From JACVRW01 sp963812915 (GTDB lineage Bacteria; Actinomycetota; Thermoleophilia; Solirubrobacterales; Thermoleophilaceae), in contig CAWEXB010000003.1 in the NCBI GenBank assembly GCA_963812915.1, positions 124,001 through 188,000 of the forward strand: a stretch of 64,000 nucleotides of DNA, given 5' to 3'. Position numbers and translations under genes: made by a program. Shown here in pieces: positions 36,232 to 43,897 of the stretch (position 1 is the first letter of the stretch; each line of letters opens with the position of its first letter). The notes below the pieces were generated by a model, which saw nothing but the letters and a program-made list of their open reading frames with translations, ran no database searches and was not told where the DNA came from.

Positions 36232-37263
36232 ATGGAGGCACGAGTCGACGTCGGAGCGCCACCGGAAGGCGTCAGCCGCGCCGGGCCCGACCGCAACCTG
36301 GCGATGGAGCTGGTGCGCACGACCGAGTACGCGGCGCTCGCCAGCGCGAGGTGGATCGGGCGCGGCGACAAGGAGGGGGCCGACGGCGCGGCCGTCGACG
36401 CCATGCGGATGCTCCTCGACACGGTCTCGATGGACGGCGTCGTGGTCATCGGCGAGGGCGAGAAGGACGAGGCGCCGATGCTCTACAACGGCGAGCAGAT
36501 CGGCGACGGCTCGCCGCCGCAGGTGGACATCGCCGTCGACCCGCTGGAGGGCACCGAGCTGTGCGCCAAGGGCATGCCGAACGCGATCGCCACGATCGCG
36601 CTGGGGGAGCGCGGGACGATGTTCGACCCGGGCCCGTGCGTGTACATGCTGAAGATGGCCACCTCGCGCGACATGGCCCACCTGCTCGACCTCGACCGCC
36701 CGCTCGGCGACACGCTCAGACTGATGGCGAAGGAAAAGGGCGTGCCGGTGGGGGACATGGTCGTGATCATGCTCGACCGCCCGCGCCACGAGGACGCCAT
36801 GCGGGAGATCCGCGAGGTGGGGGCTCGCATCCGGCTGATCCCGCACGGAGACGTATCGGCGGCGCTCGTGGCGGTGACCCAGGGATCGCCCGTCGACCTC
36901 CTCTACGGCATCGGCGGCACGCCCGAGGGCGTGCTCGCTGCGGCCGCGATCCAGTGCACCGGCGGCCAGATCCTGGGCCGCCTGTGGCCGCGCAGCGACG
37001 AGGAGCGCGAGGCGGCCGTCGAGGCCGCCTACGACCTCGACGAGGTGCTGGACAAGGACCGCCTGGTCTCCGGCCGAAACGTTTTCTTCGCCGCGACGGG
37101 CGTGACCGACGGCGAGATGCTCGACGGCGTCCACTTCATCGGCCCGGAGGGGGCCACGACCGAGTCGATCTCGATGCGCTCGCGGTCCGGCACGGTGCGC
37201 ACCATCACCGCTCGCCACGACCGCACCAAGCTGCGCGAGATCATCGGCGAGCGGCTGGTGTAG
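36232..37263 (+). CDS. glpX: Class II fructose-1,6-bisphosphatase
   Basis: GlpX removes the 1-phosphate from fructose-1,6-bisphosphate in gluconeogenesis. The 343-residue protein has the metal and substrate motifs VVVIGEGEKDEAPMLYNGEQ and DIAVDPLEGTELCAKGMPNA. Further typical segments are SAALVAVTQGSPVDLLYGIG, GGTPEGVLAAAAIQCTGGQI and RTITARHDRTKLREIIGERL. Length fits the family. Its last 23 bases overlap the convergent hypothetical gene. Confidence 0.96.
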   Translation: MEARVDVGAPPEGVSRAGPDRNLAMELVRTTEYAALASARWIGRGDKEGADGAAVDAMRMLLDTVSMDGVVVIGEGEKDEAPMLYNGEQIGDGSPPQVDIAVDPLEGTELCAKGMPNAIATIALGERGTMFDPGPCVYMLKMATSRDMAHLLDLDRPLGDTLRLMAKEKGVPVGDMVVIMLDRPRHEDAMREIREVGARIRLIPHGDVSAALVAVTQGSPVDLLYGIGGTPEGVLAAAAIQCTGGQILGRLWPRSDEEREAAVEAAYDLDEVLDKDRLVSGRNVFFAATGVTDGEMLDGVHFIGPEGATTESISMRSRSGTVRTITARHDRTKLREIIGERLV

Positions 37264-37918
37264 GCGCCGGGCCCGGCCGCAGGGCACCGACCACGGACGG
37301 CTCGAGCTCGAGGTTAGCCAGCGAGCGCAGGAAGGCGTGCGTGACCAGCACGTGGAGCCGGAGCTGGGTCTGCTCGTAGATGAAGCGCCCGATTCGGGAG
37401 AACCAGCCCCAGCCGGCGAGCAGCGGGTAGAAGCTCACGACCTCGGAGGAGACGGTGGCGGTCACCTCGCCGGTGCCGTCATCCTCAGCCGGGCGGCTCA
37501 CCGATAGCCGCAGGTAGCCGCGGCTACGGCCCGCCGGCGCCACGAGCAGGCCGCTCTCGATCGGCCAGGTGACGGTGCCGCGGTCGGCCTGTACCTCGTA
37601 CTCGGGCTCGCCGAAGCGGAGCAGCACGAAGGGGCGCGCGAAGAGCACCACCTCACGAGTCGCCGGCCCGTACGTCACCCGCAGCAGTCCGAGGAAGAAG
37701 CGCGTCAGGAACGCCCAGTAGGTGCGCGCGAGCCGCTCGAGGTTCTCCGCCGACCAGATTCGATCGAGCTCCCAGCGCGGCAGCGTCACCTCGGCGAGCT
37801 GGGTGCTCGCGACGCTGCCGTCGGGCGCGTAGCGGCAGTGCGGCACCGGCACGATCCGCACGCGGGCCCGCGCCCGGCGGTGGCGTTCGAGAAGGCGGCG
37901 GGGATCGCGCCGTCTCAC
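37241..37918 (-). CDS. Conserved-looking hypothetical protein coupled to moeA
   Basis: A 225-residue protein starting at a GTG that overlaps the moeA stop (GTGA). It contains RWELDRIWSAENLERLARTY, FLTRFFLGLLRVTYGPATRE, and later YLRLSVSRPAEDDGTGEVTA and SFYPLLAGWGWFSRIGRFIY. There is no signal peptide and no strong membrane helix. I do not recognise a family. Translational coupling suggests a link with molybdenum cofactor or a shared expression need only. Confidence 0.7.
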   Translation of the reverse strand: MRRRDPRRLLERHRRARARVRIVPVPHCRYAPDGSVASTQLAEVTLPRWELDRIWSAENLERLARTYWAFLTRFFLGLLRVTYGPATREVVLFARPFVLLRFGEPEYEVQADRGTVTWPIESGLLVAPAGRSRGYLRLSVSRPAEDDGTGEVTATVSSEVVSFYPLLAGWGWFSRIGRFIYEQTQLRLHVLVTHAFLRSLANLELEPSVVGALRPGPAPTPAARR

Positions 37919-39120
37919 AGGAGCTCGACCTCCACGCGCTCCCCCGCGGCGACCGTCCCTTCGCCCGCGGCCACGAAGGCGAGGGCGTCGGCGTGCAGCA
38001 TCGAGGTCAGCATGTGCGAGCCCTGCTCGCCGGTGGTGGTGGCGTGCCAGCCGTCGCGGTCGGGGCGCAGCCGCACGCGCACGGCCTCCTCGCGGCGCGG
38101 GTTCCGCGGAACCGCCTCGTCCAACACCGCCTGCCCGCGCGCGGCCGAGGGGTCCGCGCCCTGGAGCGCGGCGAGCGCCGGACGCACGAAGAGCTGGAAG
38201 GTGACCATCGCCGAGACGGGATTGCCGGGCAGCCCGTAGACGAGCGCGCGCCGGCCGACGCCGAACCAGGCGGGCTTTCCGGGCCGGAGGCTCACGCCCC
38301 AGAAGCGCTCCTCGATCCCCAGCTCGCCCAGCGCCCCTTTTACGTGGTCGTGGGGACCTACCGACACACCGCCCGACACGATTACGACGTCGGCCGACTC
38401 GAGTGCGCGCGTGAGCGCGGCGCTGGTGCCGGTGGCGTCGTCGGGCACGCTCTCGCGAACGACCAGCCGGGCGCCGGCCCGTTCGATCTGGGCGGCGAGC
38501 GCGAAGCGGTTCGACGAGTAGATCGCCCCGGGCCGTAGGCTTTCGCCGGGCTCCGTCAGCTCGTCGCCCGTCACGAGCAGGGCGACGCGAGGTCGAACGG
38601 CGCAGCGGAGCCCCGGCCGGCCGACCGACGCCGCCACGCCCAGCTCGGCCGGGCCAAGGACCGTGCCGGCGCGCAGCACCACGTCGCCGGCGCCCACGTC
38701 CTCCCCCGCGTAGCGGACGTTCTCGCCCTGACCGATCGCCGGGACGCGCACGAGGCCGTCCTCCGCCGCTTCGCCGGGCCCGGCCGGCTCGGCCCGCTCG
38801 ACCGGCACCACCGCGTCGGCCCCCTCGGGCACCGCCGCCCCGGTCGAGATGCGAACGGCCGTCCCGTCCCGCACGGCGACGGCGGCCGGATGCCCGGCGC
38901 GCGACTCCCCGACCACCTCGAGCTCCGCCCCCGGCCCCGCCGCGACCGCGTATCCGTCCATCGCCGAGCTGTCGAACGGCGGCACCGGGATGCCGCTCGT
39001 GACATCCTCGGCGAGCACGCGCCCCAGGGCGGCGTCGAGCGTGACGTGCTCCACGCCGAGCGGCCAAGCGGCCTCGAGTACGCGCATGCGGGCCTCCTCG
39101 ATGGAGATCAGCACGGCCAC
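37915..39120 (-). CDS. moeA: Molybdopterin molybdenumtransferase
   Basis: MoeA inserts molybdate into adenylylated molybdopterin. The 401-residue protein shows PVPPFDSSAMDGYAVAA, RISTGAAVPEGADAVVPVE, IYSSNRFALAAQIERAGARL, VVIVSGGVSVGPHDHVKGAL and RALVYGLPGNPVSAMVTFQL. Start is a GTG at 39120. No molybdoenzyme gene is visible in the window. Confidence 0.95.
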   Translation of the reverse strand: MAVLISIEEARMRVLEAAWPLGVEHVTLDAALGRVLAEDVTSGIPVPPFDSSAMDGYAVAAGPGAELEVVGESRAGHPAAVAVRDGTAVRISTGAAVPEGADAVVPVERAEPAGPGEAAEDGLVRVPAIGQGENVRYAGEDVGAGDVVLRAGTVLGPAELGVAASVGRPGLRCAVRPRVALLVTGDELTEPGESLRPGAIYSSNRFALAAQIERAGARLVVRESVPDDATGTSAALTRALESADVVIVSGGVSVGPHDHVKGALGELGIEERFWGVSLRPGKPAWFGVGRRALVYGLPGNPVSAMVTFQLFVRPALAALQGADPSAARGQAVLDEAVPRNPRREEAVRVRLRPDRDGWHATTTGEQGSHMLTSMLHADALAFVAAGEGTVAAGERVEVELL

Positions 39121-39188
39121 CCGCTACCGGCGAAGCGCCTCGGTCAGGGCGTCGACTGTTGAGAGGCGGGCGAGGCGGCGCTCTGCAC

Positions 39189-39791
39189 TCACTCGATCAG
39201 CCCGTGGCGTATTCCGATCGCCACGGCCTGGGTACGCGTCGACGCCTCGAGCTTGGCGAGGATCCGTTTCGTGTGCGTACGTACCGTCTCGGTGGAGAGT
39301 CCGAGCCTCTCGGCGACCGCGTCGGTCTGCATGCCGTCGGCGAGCATCTGGAGGATCTCGCGTTGGCGGGCGCTGAGAGTACGGTCGCCCTCGTCGAGGA
39401 CGATCGTGGAGGACAGGCCGGGGTCGACGTAGAACTCGCCGGAGCGGGCGGCGTCGATAGCCCGGATCAGGTCCTCGGAGGGAGAGTCCTTGCGCACGTA
39501 ACCCTTCACGCCCGCCTTCAGCGCCTCGCTCAGCAGGCGGGCCCCACCGTCCGAGGTGAAGACCACTATCGGCGCGTTGAGCTCGCGCTGGAGACGTCCC
39601 ACGACATCCCCCACGTCCACACCGGCGCTCCAGGGATCCACGATCACGACGTCGGGGGGATCGCCGCCGAGCGCGTCTTCGGCCTCCTCGAGGGTGGCGG
39701 CGTCGGCCACCCGCGCATCGGAGAAGGCCTGCTCGAGCACTGCGCGAACTCCGGCCCGGATGACGGGATGGTCGTCGACGATCAGGCACAT
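39189..39791 (-). CDS. NarL/FixJ-type response regulator
   Basis: A 200-residue regulator with an N-terminal receiver (MCLIVDDHPVIRAGVRAVLE; phospho-acceptor Asp in DVVIVDPWSAGVD; Lys in GVKGYVRKDSPSEDL). The C-terminal LuxR HTH reads LSARQREILQMLADGMQTDA, then STETVRTHTKRILAKL. I chose the ATG at 39791, which has AAGGA eight bases upstream; ATGs at 39818 and 39830 are alternatives. No histidine kinase lies nearby, so the partner is elsewhere. Confidence 0.92.
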   Translation of the reverse strand: MCLIVDDHPVIRAGVRAVLEQAFSDARVADAATLEEAEDALGGDPPDVVIVDPWSAGVDVGDVVGRLQRELNAPIVVFTSDGGARLLSEALKAGVKGYVRKDSPSEDLIRAIDAARSGEFYVDPGLSSTIVLDEGDRTLSARQREILQMLADGMQTDAVAERLGLSTETVRTHTKRILAKLEASTRTQAVAIGIRHGLIE

Positions 39792-39905
39792 TGGGGCATC
39801 CTTCCCCCCGGCAGGCATCAGTCGGAGCATACCTCGAATTCGCCGTCCAGTCACCAGCCCGGAGGATGCGGGCACGCCCGCTGCGGGCACGCGGCCCGGC
39901 TCGGG

Positions 39906-40223
39906 CTACGGGCGCGGAACGCGGCGCAGGACCTCATGCGCCACCGCGCCCGCGACGCGCGCGCCGGTCTCGGCCGCCTTGGCGGCACCGCGGATGACGT
40001 CGCCCACCGGGCCGCGCTGATGACCGACGGGCCGCCCCGGCTCGTCCTTGGGCCGGCGCCGTCGAGCGGCGCTCGGCTGGCGCCGCGCGGCCGACCCAGG
40101 TCGCTTGGGCGCGGTCCGCGGCGCCTTCGCGGCCGCGCCCTCGCCGGCCGGGGCGCGCTTTTCGCTGCGGGTCCCGGGCCGCGACCGCGGCAGGTTCCCG
40201 AGCACGCCTTCGTCGTCCGTCAT
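39906..40223 (-). CDS. Hypothetical basic low-complexity protein
   Basis: A 105-residue protein rich in Arg, Pro, Ala and Lys (EKRAPAGEGAAAKAPRTAPK, SAARRRRPKDEPGRPVGHQ). A short C-terminal helix follows, GDVIRGAAKAAETGARVAGA. No family recognised. A disordered DNA- or RNA-binding role is possible but unsupported. Its codon pattern is ambiguous, so confidence that it is a gene is moderate. Confidence 0.5.
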   Translation of the reverse strand: MTDDEGVLGNLPRSRPGTRSEKRAPAGEGAAAKAPRTAPKRPGSAARRQPSAARRRRPKDEPGRPVGHQRGPVGDVIRGAAKAAETGARVAGAVAHEVLRRVPRP

Positions 40224-40330
40224 CCGACGGGAGTCTAGAGTGAAGGCGTCCGGGTATAGGCCTCGCAAGGAGCTTCGGTGGCTGCGCGTACGGGACGACG
40301 CCCCGGCCTGACGGCCAAATGCAACCCCCA

Positions 40331-40345
40331 ACCCCGTTTCGGGGT
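40331..40345. repeat. Short hairpin upstream of sigma factor gene
   Basis: ACCCCG and CGGGGT pair around TTT. It lies in the ~265-base gap between the basic hypothetical protein and the sigma factor gene and may be a terminator or leader element. Confidence 0.35.
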
Positions 40346-40358
40346 AAGAATGGGATTG

Positions 40359-40446
40359 GTTGACTGGCTAGTCAGGGAGAATTCCGCTTTCTGCCGCTTG
40401 ACTTCACTATCTGTAGCGTTACTGTTGACAAAGTCTGATTGACTGG
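40359..40446 (+). promoter_or_regulatory. AT-richer upstream region of the sigma factor gene with repeated TTGAC elements
   Basis: Within 88 bases there are four -35-like boxes: TTGACT at 40360, TTGACT at 40398, TTGACA at 40425 and TTGACT at 40440. One also forms the small palindrome TGACTGGCTAGTCA (40361-40374). No convincing -10 is paired with the perfect TTGACA; TACTGT at 40420 could serve the box at 40398. This is the likely promoter region of the sigma factor gene, but which promoters are used cannot be decided by eye. Confidence 0.4.
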
Positions 40447-40490
40447 GCCGAGTGCCCGCGCGCTCGGCCCTGCTCGCCCGTAAGGAAAGA

Positions 40491-41585
40491 ATGTCCGTAG
40501 CCGAACTGCAAGAGCTGGAGGAGGTCAAGCTCCTCGTCGCCAAGGGCCAGGCCACCGGCGTCCTCACCTTTACCGAGGTAGCCACGGCGCTGGCCGAGGT
40601 CGAGCTCGACGAGGGCGACATCGAGGAGCTGCACGGCTTCTTCGAGAAGTCCGAGATCGAGCTGGTCGAGGACGACCCGACCCACTCCGCGCCCGAGATC
40701 GAGCGCGCGGTCGATCGCCGCAGTCGCCGAAAGAAGGCGACGATCGATCTCAAGCCGGACATGACGACCGACTCCCTTCAGCTCTTCCTGAAGGACATCG
40801 GGAAGGTTCGTCTCTTGACCGCCCAGGAGGAGGTCGACCTCGCAAAGCGAATCGAGCGCGGCGACCTCGACGCCAAGCAGAAGATGGTCGAGTCGAACCT
40901 CCGGCTCGTGGTCTCCATCGCCAAGAACTACCGCAACCAGGGCCTTCCCTTCCTCGATCTGATCCAGGAGGGCACGCTCGGTCTCGTCCGCGCGGCCGAG
41001 AAGTTCGACTACCGCAAGGGCTTCAAGTTCTCGACCTACGCGACCTGGTGGATCCGGCAGGCGATCGCCCGTGCGCTCGCCGACAAGGCGCGCACCATCC
41101 GCATCCCGGTCCACGTGGTGGAGAAGCTCAACAAGATCGGCCGCGCAGAGCGCAAGCTCGTCACCGAGCTGGGCCGCGAGCCCACCCCGGACGAGATCGC
41201 GGAACACACCGGGATCGAGCCCGAGGAGGTCGAGTCGATCAAGCGCTCCGCGCAGGCGCCGGTGTCGCTCGAGAAGCCGGTGGGCGACGAGGAGGAGTCC
41301 GAGTTCGGCCAGTTCATCGCCGACGAGCGGGCCGAGTCGCCCTACGAGCGCGCCGCGGAGATCCTCACCAAGGAGGCGCTGCGCGAGGCGCTCGAGAATC
41401 TCTCCTACCGCGAGCGGCGCGTGCTCGAGCTGCGCTACGGGCTCGGCGGGGAGCATCCCCGCACCCTCGACGAGGTGGGACGCACCTTCAACGTCACCCG
41501 CGAGCGGATCCGGCAGATCGAGAACCAGTCGCTCAAGAAGCTCCAGTCGCTCGCCGAGGCGCAGAAGCTCCGCGACGTGGCCTGA
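40491..41585 (+). CDS. rpoD: RNA polymerase sigma factor, RpoD/SigA type
   Basis: A 364-residue group 1/2 sigma-70 factor. Region 1.2 reads DSLQLFLKDIGKVRLLTAQE. Region 2 has FLDLIQEGTLGLVRAAEKFD and FKFSTYATWWIRQAIARALA. Region 3 begins RTIRIPVHVVEKLNKIGRAE, and region 4.2 is TLDEVGRTFNVTRERIRQIE. The short N-terminus (VAELQELEEVKLLVAKGQAT) resembles region 1.1. The ATG at 40491 follows AAGGAAAG. The single full-length form suggests the housekeeping sigma factor, but a paralogue elsewhere cannot be excluded. Confidence 0.93.
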   Translation: MSVAELQELEEVKLLVAKGQATGVLTFTEVATALAEVELDEGDIEELHGFFEKSEIELVEDDPTHSAPEIERAVDRRSRRKKATIDLKPDMTTDSLQLFLKDIGKVRLLTAQEEVDLAKRIERGDLDAKQKMVESNLRLVVSIAKNYRNQGLPFLDLIQEGTLGLVRAAEKFDYRKGFKFSTYATWWIRQAIARALADKARTIRIPVHVVEKLNKIGRAERKLVTELGREPTPDEIAEHTGIEPEEVESIKRSAQAPVSLEKPVGDEEESEFGQFIADERAESPYERAAEILTKEALREALENLSYRERRVLELRYGLGGEHPRTLDEVGRTFNVTRERIRQIENQSLKKLQSLAEAQKLRDVA

Positions 41586-41602
41586 GCCGGGCCTGGCGGC
41601 GC

Positions 41603-43309
41603 TCAGCGCCCCCGGCGCACAACCCTGAGCCTCAGCCGCACCTTGCCGCTGTAGCTCACCTCGTCCGAGCGGACCACCATGCGCGCCGGCCGTGGCCTGA
41701 AACGCGCCTCGATCCCGAGCGGTCGGTGCAGGCCGCGGATCGCCCGCGCGAGCTCGCGTGGCGAGCGGGCCTCCGGGGCCCCGCCGCCGCCGCCGGAGAT
41801 GTCGAACAGCGCGCCCGCGAGCTCGATGACGAGCTCGCCGTCGCCCGTGCTGTCCCCGCTGCCGGCAAAGACCAGGGTCCGCACTCCGGGCCGGAGGGAG
41901 GCCGGGACCCGGAGCGGCACCGACAGCCGCCGCCGGCCGCCGTTCCGGCGCTGCACGATGAGTCGCGCGCGGATGCGCTCACCGGGTCGGACCCTGCCCG
42001 GCGCATCGGCGCCCACGAGCACGTCCTCCACCACCCCCGGACGGGCGCGCAGGCGCACCTCCGCGCTCTCCACGTGCAGCGGGGAGAGATCGAAGGTGTC
42101 GACCTTGCCGCCGGCGTCGGCCAGGTGACCCAGCGCGGAGTCGAGGTCGAAGTACGGGTTGCAGAAGCCCATCGGCCGACGCAGCTCACGCACCCGAAAC
42201 CGCGTGCACATCGACAGCGTGACGGGGCCGAATGAGCGCATCAGGCGCTCCACCGCCTGACCCGCGGCGAGCGGACCGACGATCGACAGGCCGGCGCCGT
42301 ACCCCAGGCTGCGCTCGTCCGCGAGCCGCGACTCGAGCGTCACCACCCTGCCGTCGGCGTGGCGGCCCACAACTCGCAGCGGGATCGCGGGCGGCTCGGC
42401 GCCCAGCACGCCGCCGACGGCGGCGACGGTGTCGCTCGTCATCGAGCCCAGCACGTGTCCGGCGCTCGACGCGAGCTTGTACGTCATCGCGCCGACGTCC
42501 GCGAGACCGAGCGGGTTCGAGATCACGCCGAACACGTACGAGTCCTGGAGGAAGAGCAGCCGCCGGCCGAGACCGTCGAGCGGGTGGCCGAAGGCCCACA
42601 CGTTCTCGCCGTCCCGGTATGCGACGGTGCCGACGCCGCCGATCGCGACGTCACCGGTCGAGAAGGCGGCGGCAACCGACGCCCCGGGCATCAGGTCGAC
42701 GGGCGGGTAGCCCCCGGCGGGGGCGGCCGGAGCCGACAGCACGGTGCGGCCGGCGCGCCTCGCCGCGCGCGTGAGTAGAAGCCGTGTTCGCGAGGACAGA
42801 CCGGAGACCATGAGCGGGCCGGCGAGCGGTCGCGCGGCGCGGGCGAGCCGAGAATCACGCCGCGCGCGCGTGGGGCGCGCGGGCCGGTCACCGAGGATCT
42901 CCTCGATGGGCGTGGCCAGGACCACATTGTTGCCGTAGTCGCCGATCCCTTCGGAGAGCGCGCCGGCGTTGCGACCGTCGCAGAGGATCGGCGAGCCCGA
43001 GAAGCCCTGGCCGATGCCGCTCTCGTCGACCGCCGGACCCGAGGCTCGAACGAGGATGCGCGGACCACTCAGGCCCGTCTCCTGGGCGATCACGTCGAGC
43101 ACCTCGACGTCGAAGGATGAGATCTCGGTGCCGCGGATGACCGACAGCCCCGTGCAGTGCATGCCCGCGCGAACCTCCGCCAGCGGCATGATGGGATCGG
43201 CCGCTCGAGCGGCCGGGCCCGCCGAGGCGACCAGGGCGGCGGCCAGGAGGAGCGAACCGCGGAGCAAGGCGCGGAAGGGTAGCGTGCGGTCCCTTGACTC
43301 GAACGGCAT
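41603..43309 (-). CDS. Secreted SpoIVB-like (peptidase S55) protein
   Basis: The 568-residue protein has a signal peptide (LLRGSLLLAAALVASAGPAA) and opens PIMPLAEVRAGMHCTGLSVI. It contains the S55 serine motif ESGIGQGFSGSPILCDGRNA and the family's NVWAFGHPLDGLG. The C-terminal half (after about residue 350) is a separate beta-rich region with no named domain. Peptidase S55 proteins include sporulation SpoIVB, but actinobacterial relatives act outside sporulation. I infer an envelope protease or anchor. It faces the sigma factor gene. Confidence 0.8.
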   Translation of the reverse strand: MPFESRDRTLPFRALLRGSLLLAAALVASAGPAARAADPIMPLAEVRAGMHCTGLSVIRGTEISSFDVEVLDVIAQETGLSGPRILVRASGPAVDESGIGQGFSGSPILCDGRNAGALSEGIGDYGNNVVLATPIEEILGDRPARPTRARRDSRLARAARPLAGPLMVSGLSSRTRLLLTRAARRAGRTVLSAPAAPAGGYPPVDLMPGASVAAAFSTGDVAIGGVGTVAYRDGENVWAFGHPLDGLGRRLLFLQDSYVFGVISNPLGLADVGAMTYKLASSAGHVLGSMTSDTVAAVGGVLGAEPPAIPLRVVGRHADGRVVTLESRLADERSLGYGAGLSIVGPLAAGQAVERLMRSFGPVTLSMCTRFRVRELRRPMGFCNPYFDLDSALGHLADAGGKVDTFDLSPLHVESAEVRLRARPGVVEDVLVGADAPGRVRPGERIRARLIVQRRNGGRRRLSVPLRVPASLRPGVRTLVFAGSGDSTGDGELVIELAGALFDISGGGGGAPEARSPRELARAIRGLHRPLGIEARFRPRPARMVVRSDEVSYSGKVRLRLRVVRRGR

Positions 43310-43447
43310 TACGTCCGAAAGTCAATCCCGCACGACGACGGCCGACGAGCGCGACCGTTTCCTGAGGGAGGAAGCGGCCCCGCGAGCACGGCTCGCGAGG
43401 CGGCGTCAGGTCCCGGCGGCGGCTCGTCCAGGCCGCCGCCGGCCAAA

Positions 43448-43464
43448 ACTTCAGTTCCTGAAGT
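43448..43464. promoter_or_regulatory. Palindromic operator upstream of hxlR-type gene
   Basis: ACTTCAG (43448-43454) and CTGAAGT (43458-43464) are exact inverted arms around TTC. The site is 20 bases before the start of the HxlR-type regulator gene and likely mediates autoregulation. Confidence 0.75.
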
Positions 43465-43484
43465 CTTGCGTTAGACTCGTTCGT

Positions 43485-43850
43485 ATGGCGGATCCCAGCT
43501 GTCCCGTCTGCGCAACTGCCGACATCATCTGCGGCAAGTGGACGATCCTCGTGATCCGCGACCTCGCCGAGGGCCGCAGCCGTTTCTGCGAGCTCGAGCG
43601 CTCCCTCGCCGGCATCAGCCCGCGCACCCTTTCGCTGCGGTTGCGGGCGCTCGAGGAGCAGGGGATCGTCGAGCGCCACACCTATCCCGAGGTGCCTCCG
43701 CGCGTCGAGTACTCGCTCACGGTGAAGGGCGAGGCGCTCGTGCCGCTGATCGAAGACATGCGACGCTACGGGCGCGAGTGGCTCGGCGTCGAGGACGACG
43801 AGTGCGCCGTCGCGCCGCAGCCTGAGCGGCGCACGCCGGTCGCGGCCTAG
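43485..43850 (+). CDS. HxlR-family winged-helix regulator
   Basis: A 121-residue HxlR protein with the N-terminal cysteine pair (CPVCATADIICGKWTILVIR) and winged helix FCELERSLAGISPRTLSLRL, LEEQGIVERHTYPEVPPRVE. Many HxlR proteins sense redox or aldehyde stress through the N-terminal cysteine. The ATG at 43485 is close to a palindrome at 43448. Its target may be the unknown gene 48 bases downstream. Confidence 0.92.
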   Translation: MADPSCPVCATADIICGKWTILVIRDLAEGRSRFCELERSLAGISPRTLSLRLRALEEQGIVERHTYPEVPPRVEYSLTVKGEALVPLIEDMRRYGREWLGVEDDECAVAPQPERRTPVAA

Positions 43851-43897
43851 CCCCTCCCCGGGAAGGAGCGGACGCGCCAAGCGCGAATCCGCGCTTC

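Noticed and set aside
35206..37287. A very long antisense open frame across glpX and its upstream region
   Set aside because: It is the mirror frame of a high-GC coding strand; glpX on the other strand has full family conservation, and the antisense product has no recognisable features.
41603..43309. Evidence for endospore formation from the SpoIVB-like gene
   Set aside because: The S55 family is wider than sporulation and no other sporulation gene is present in the window.
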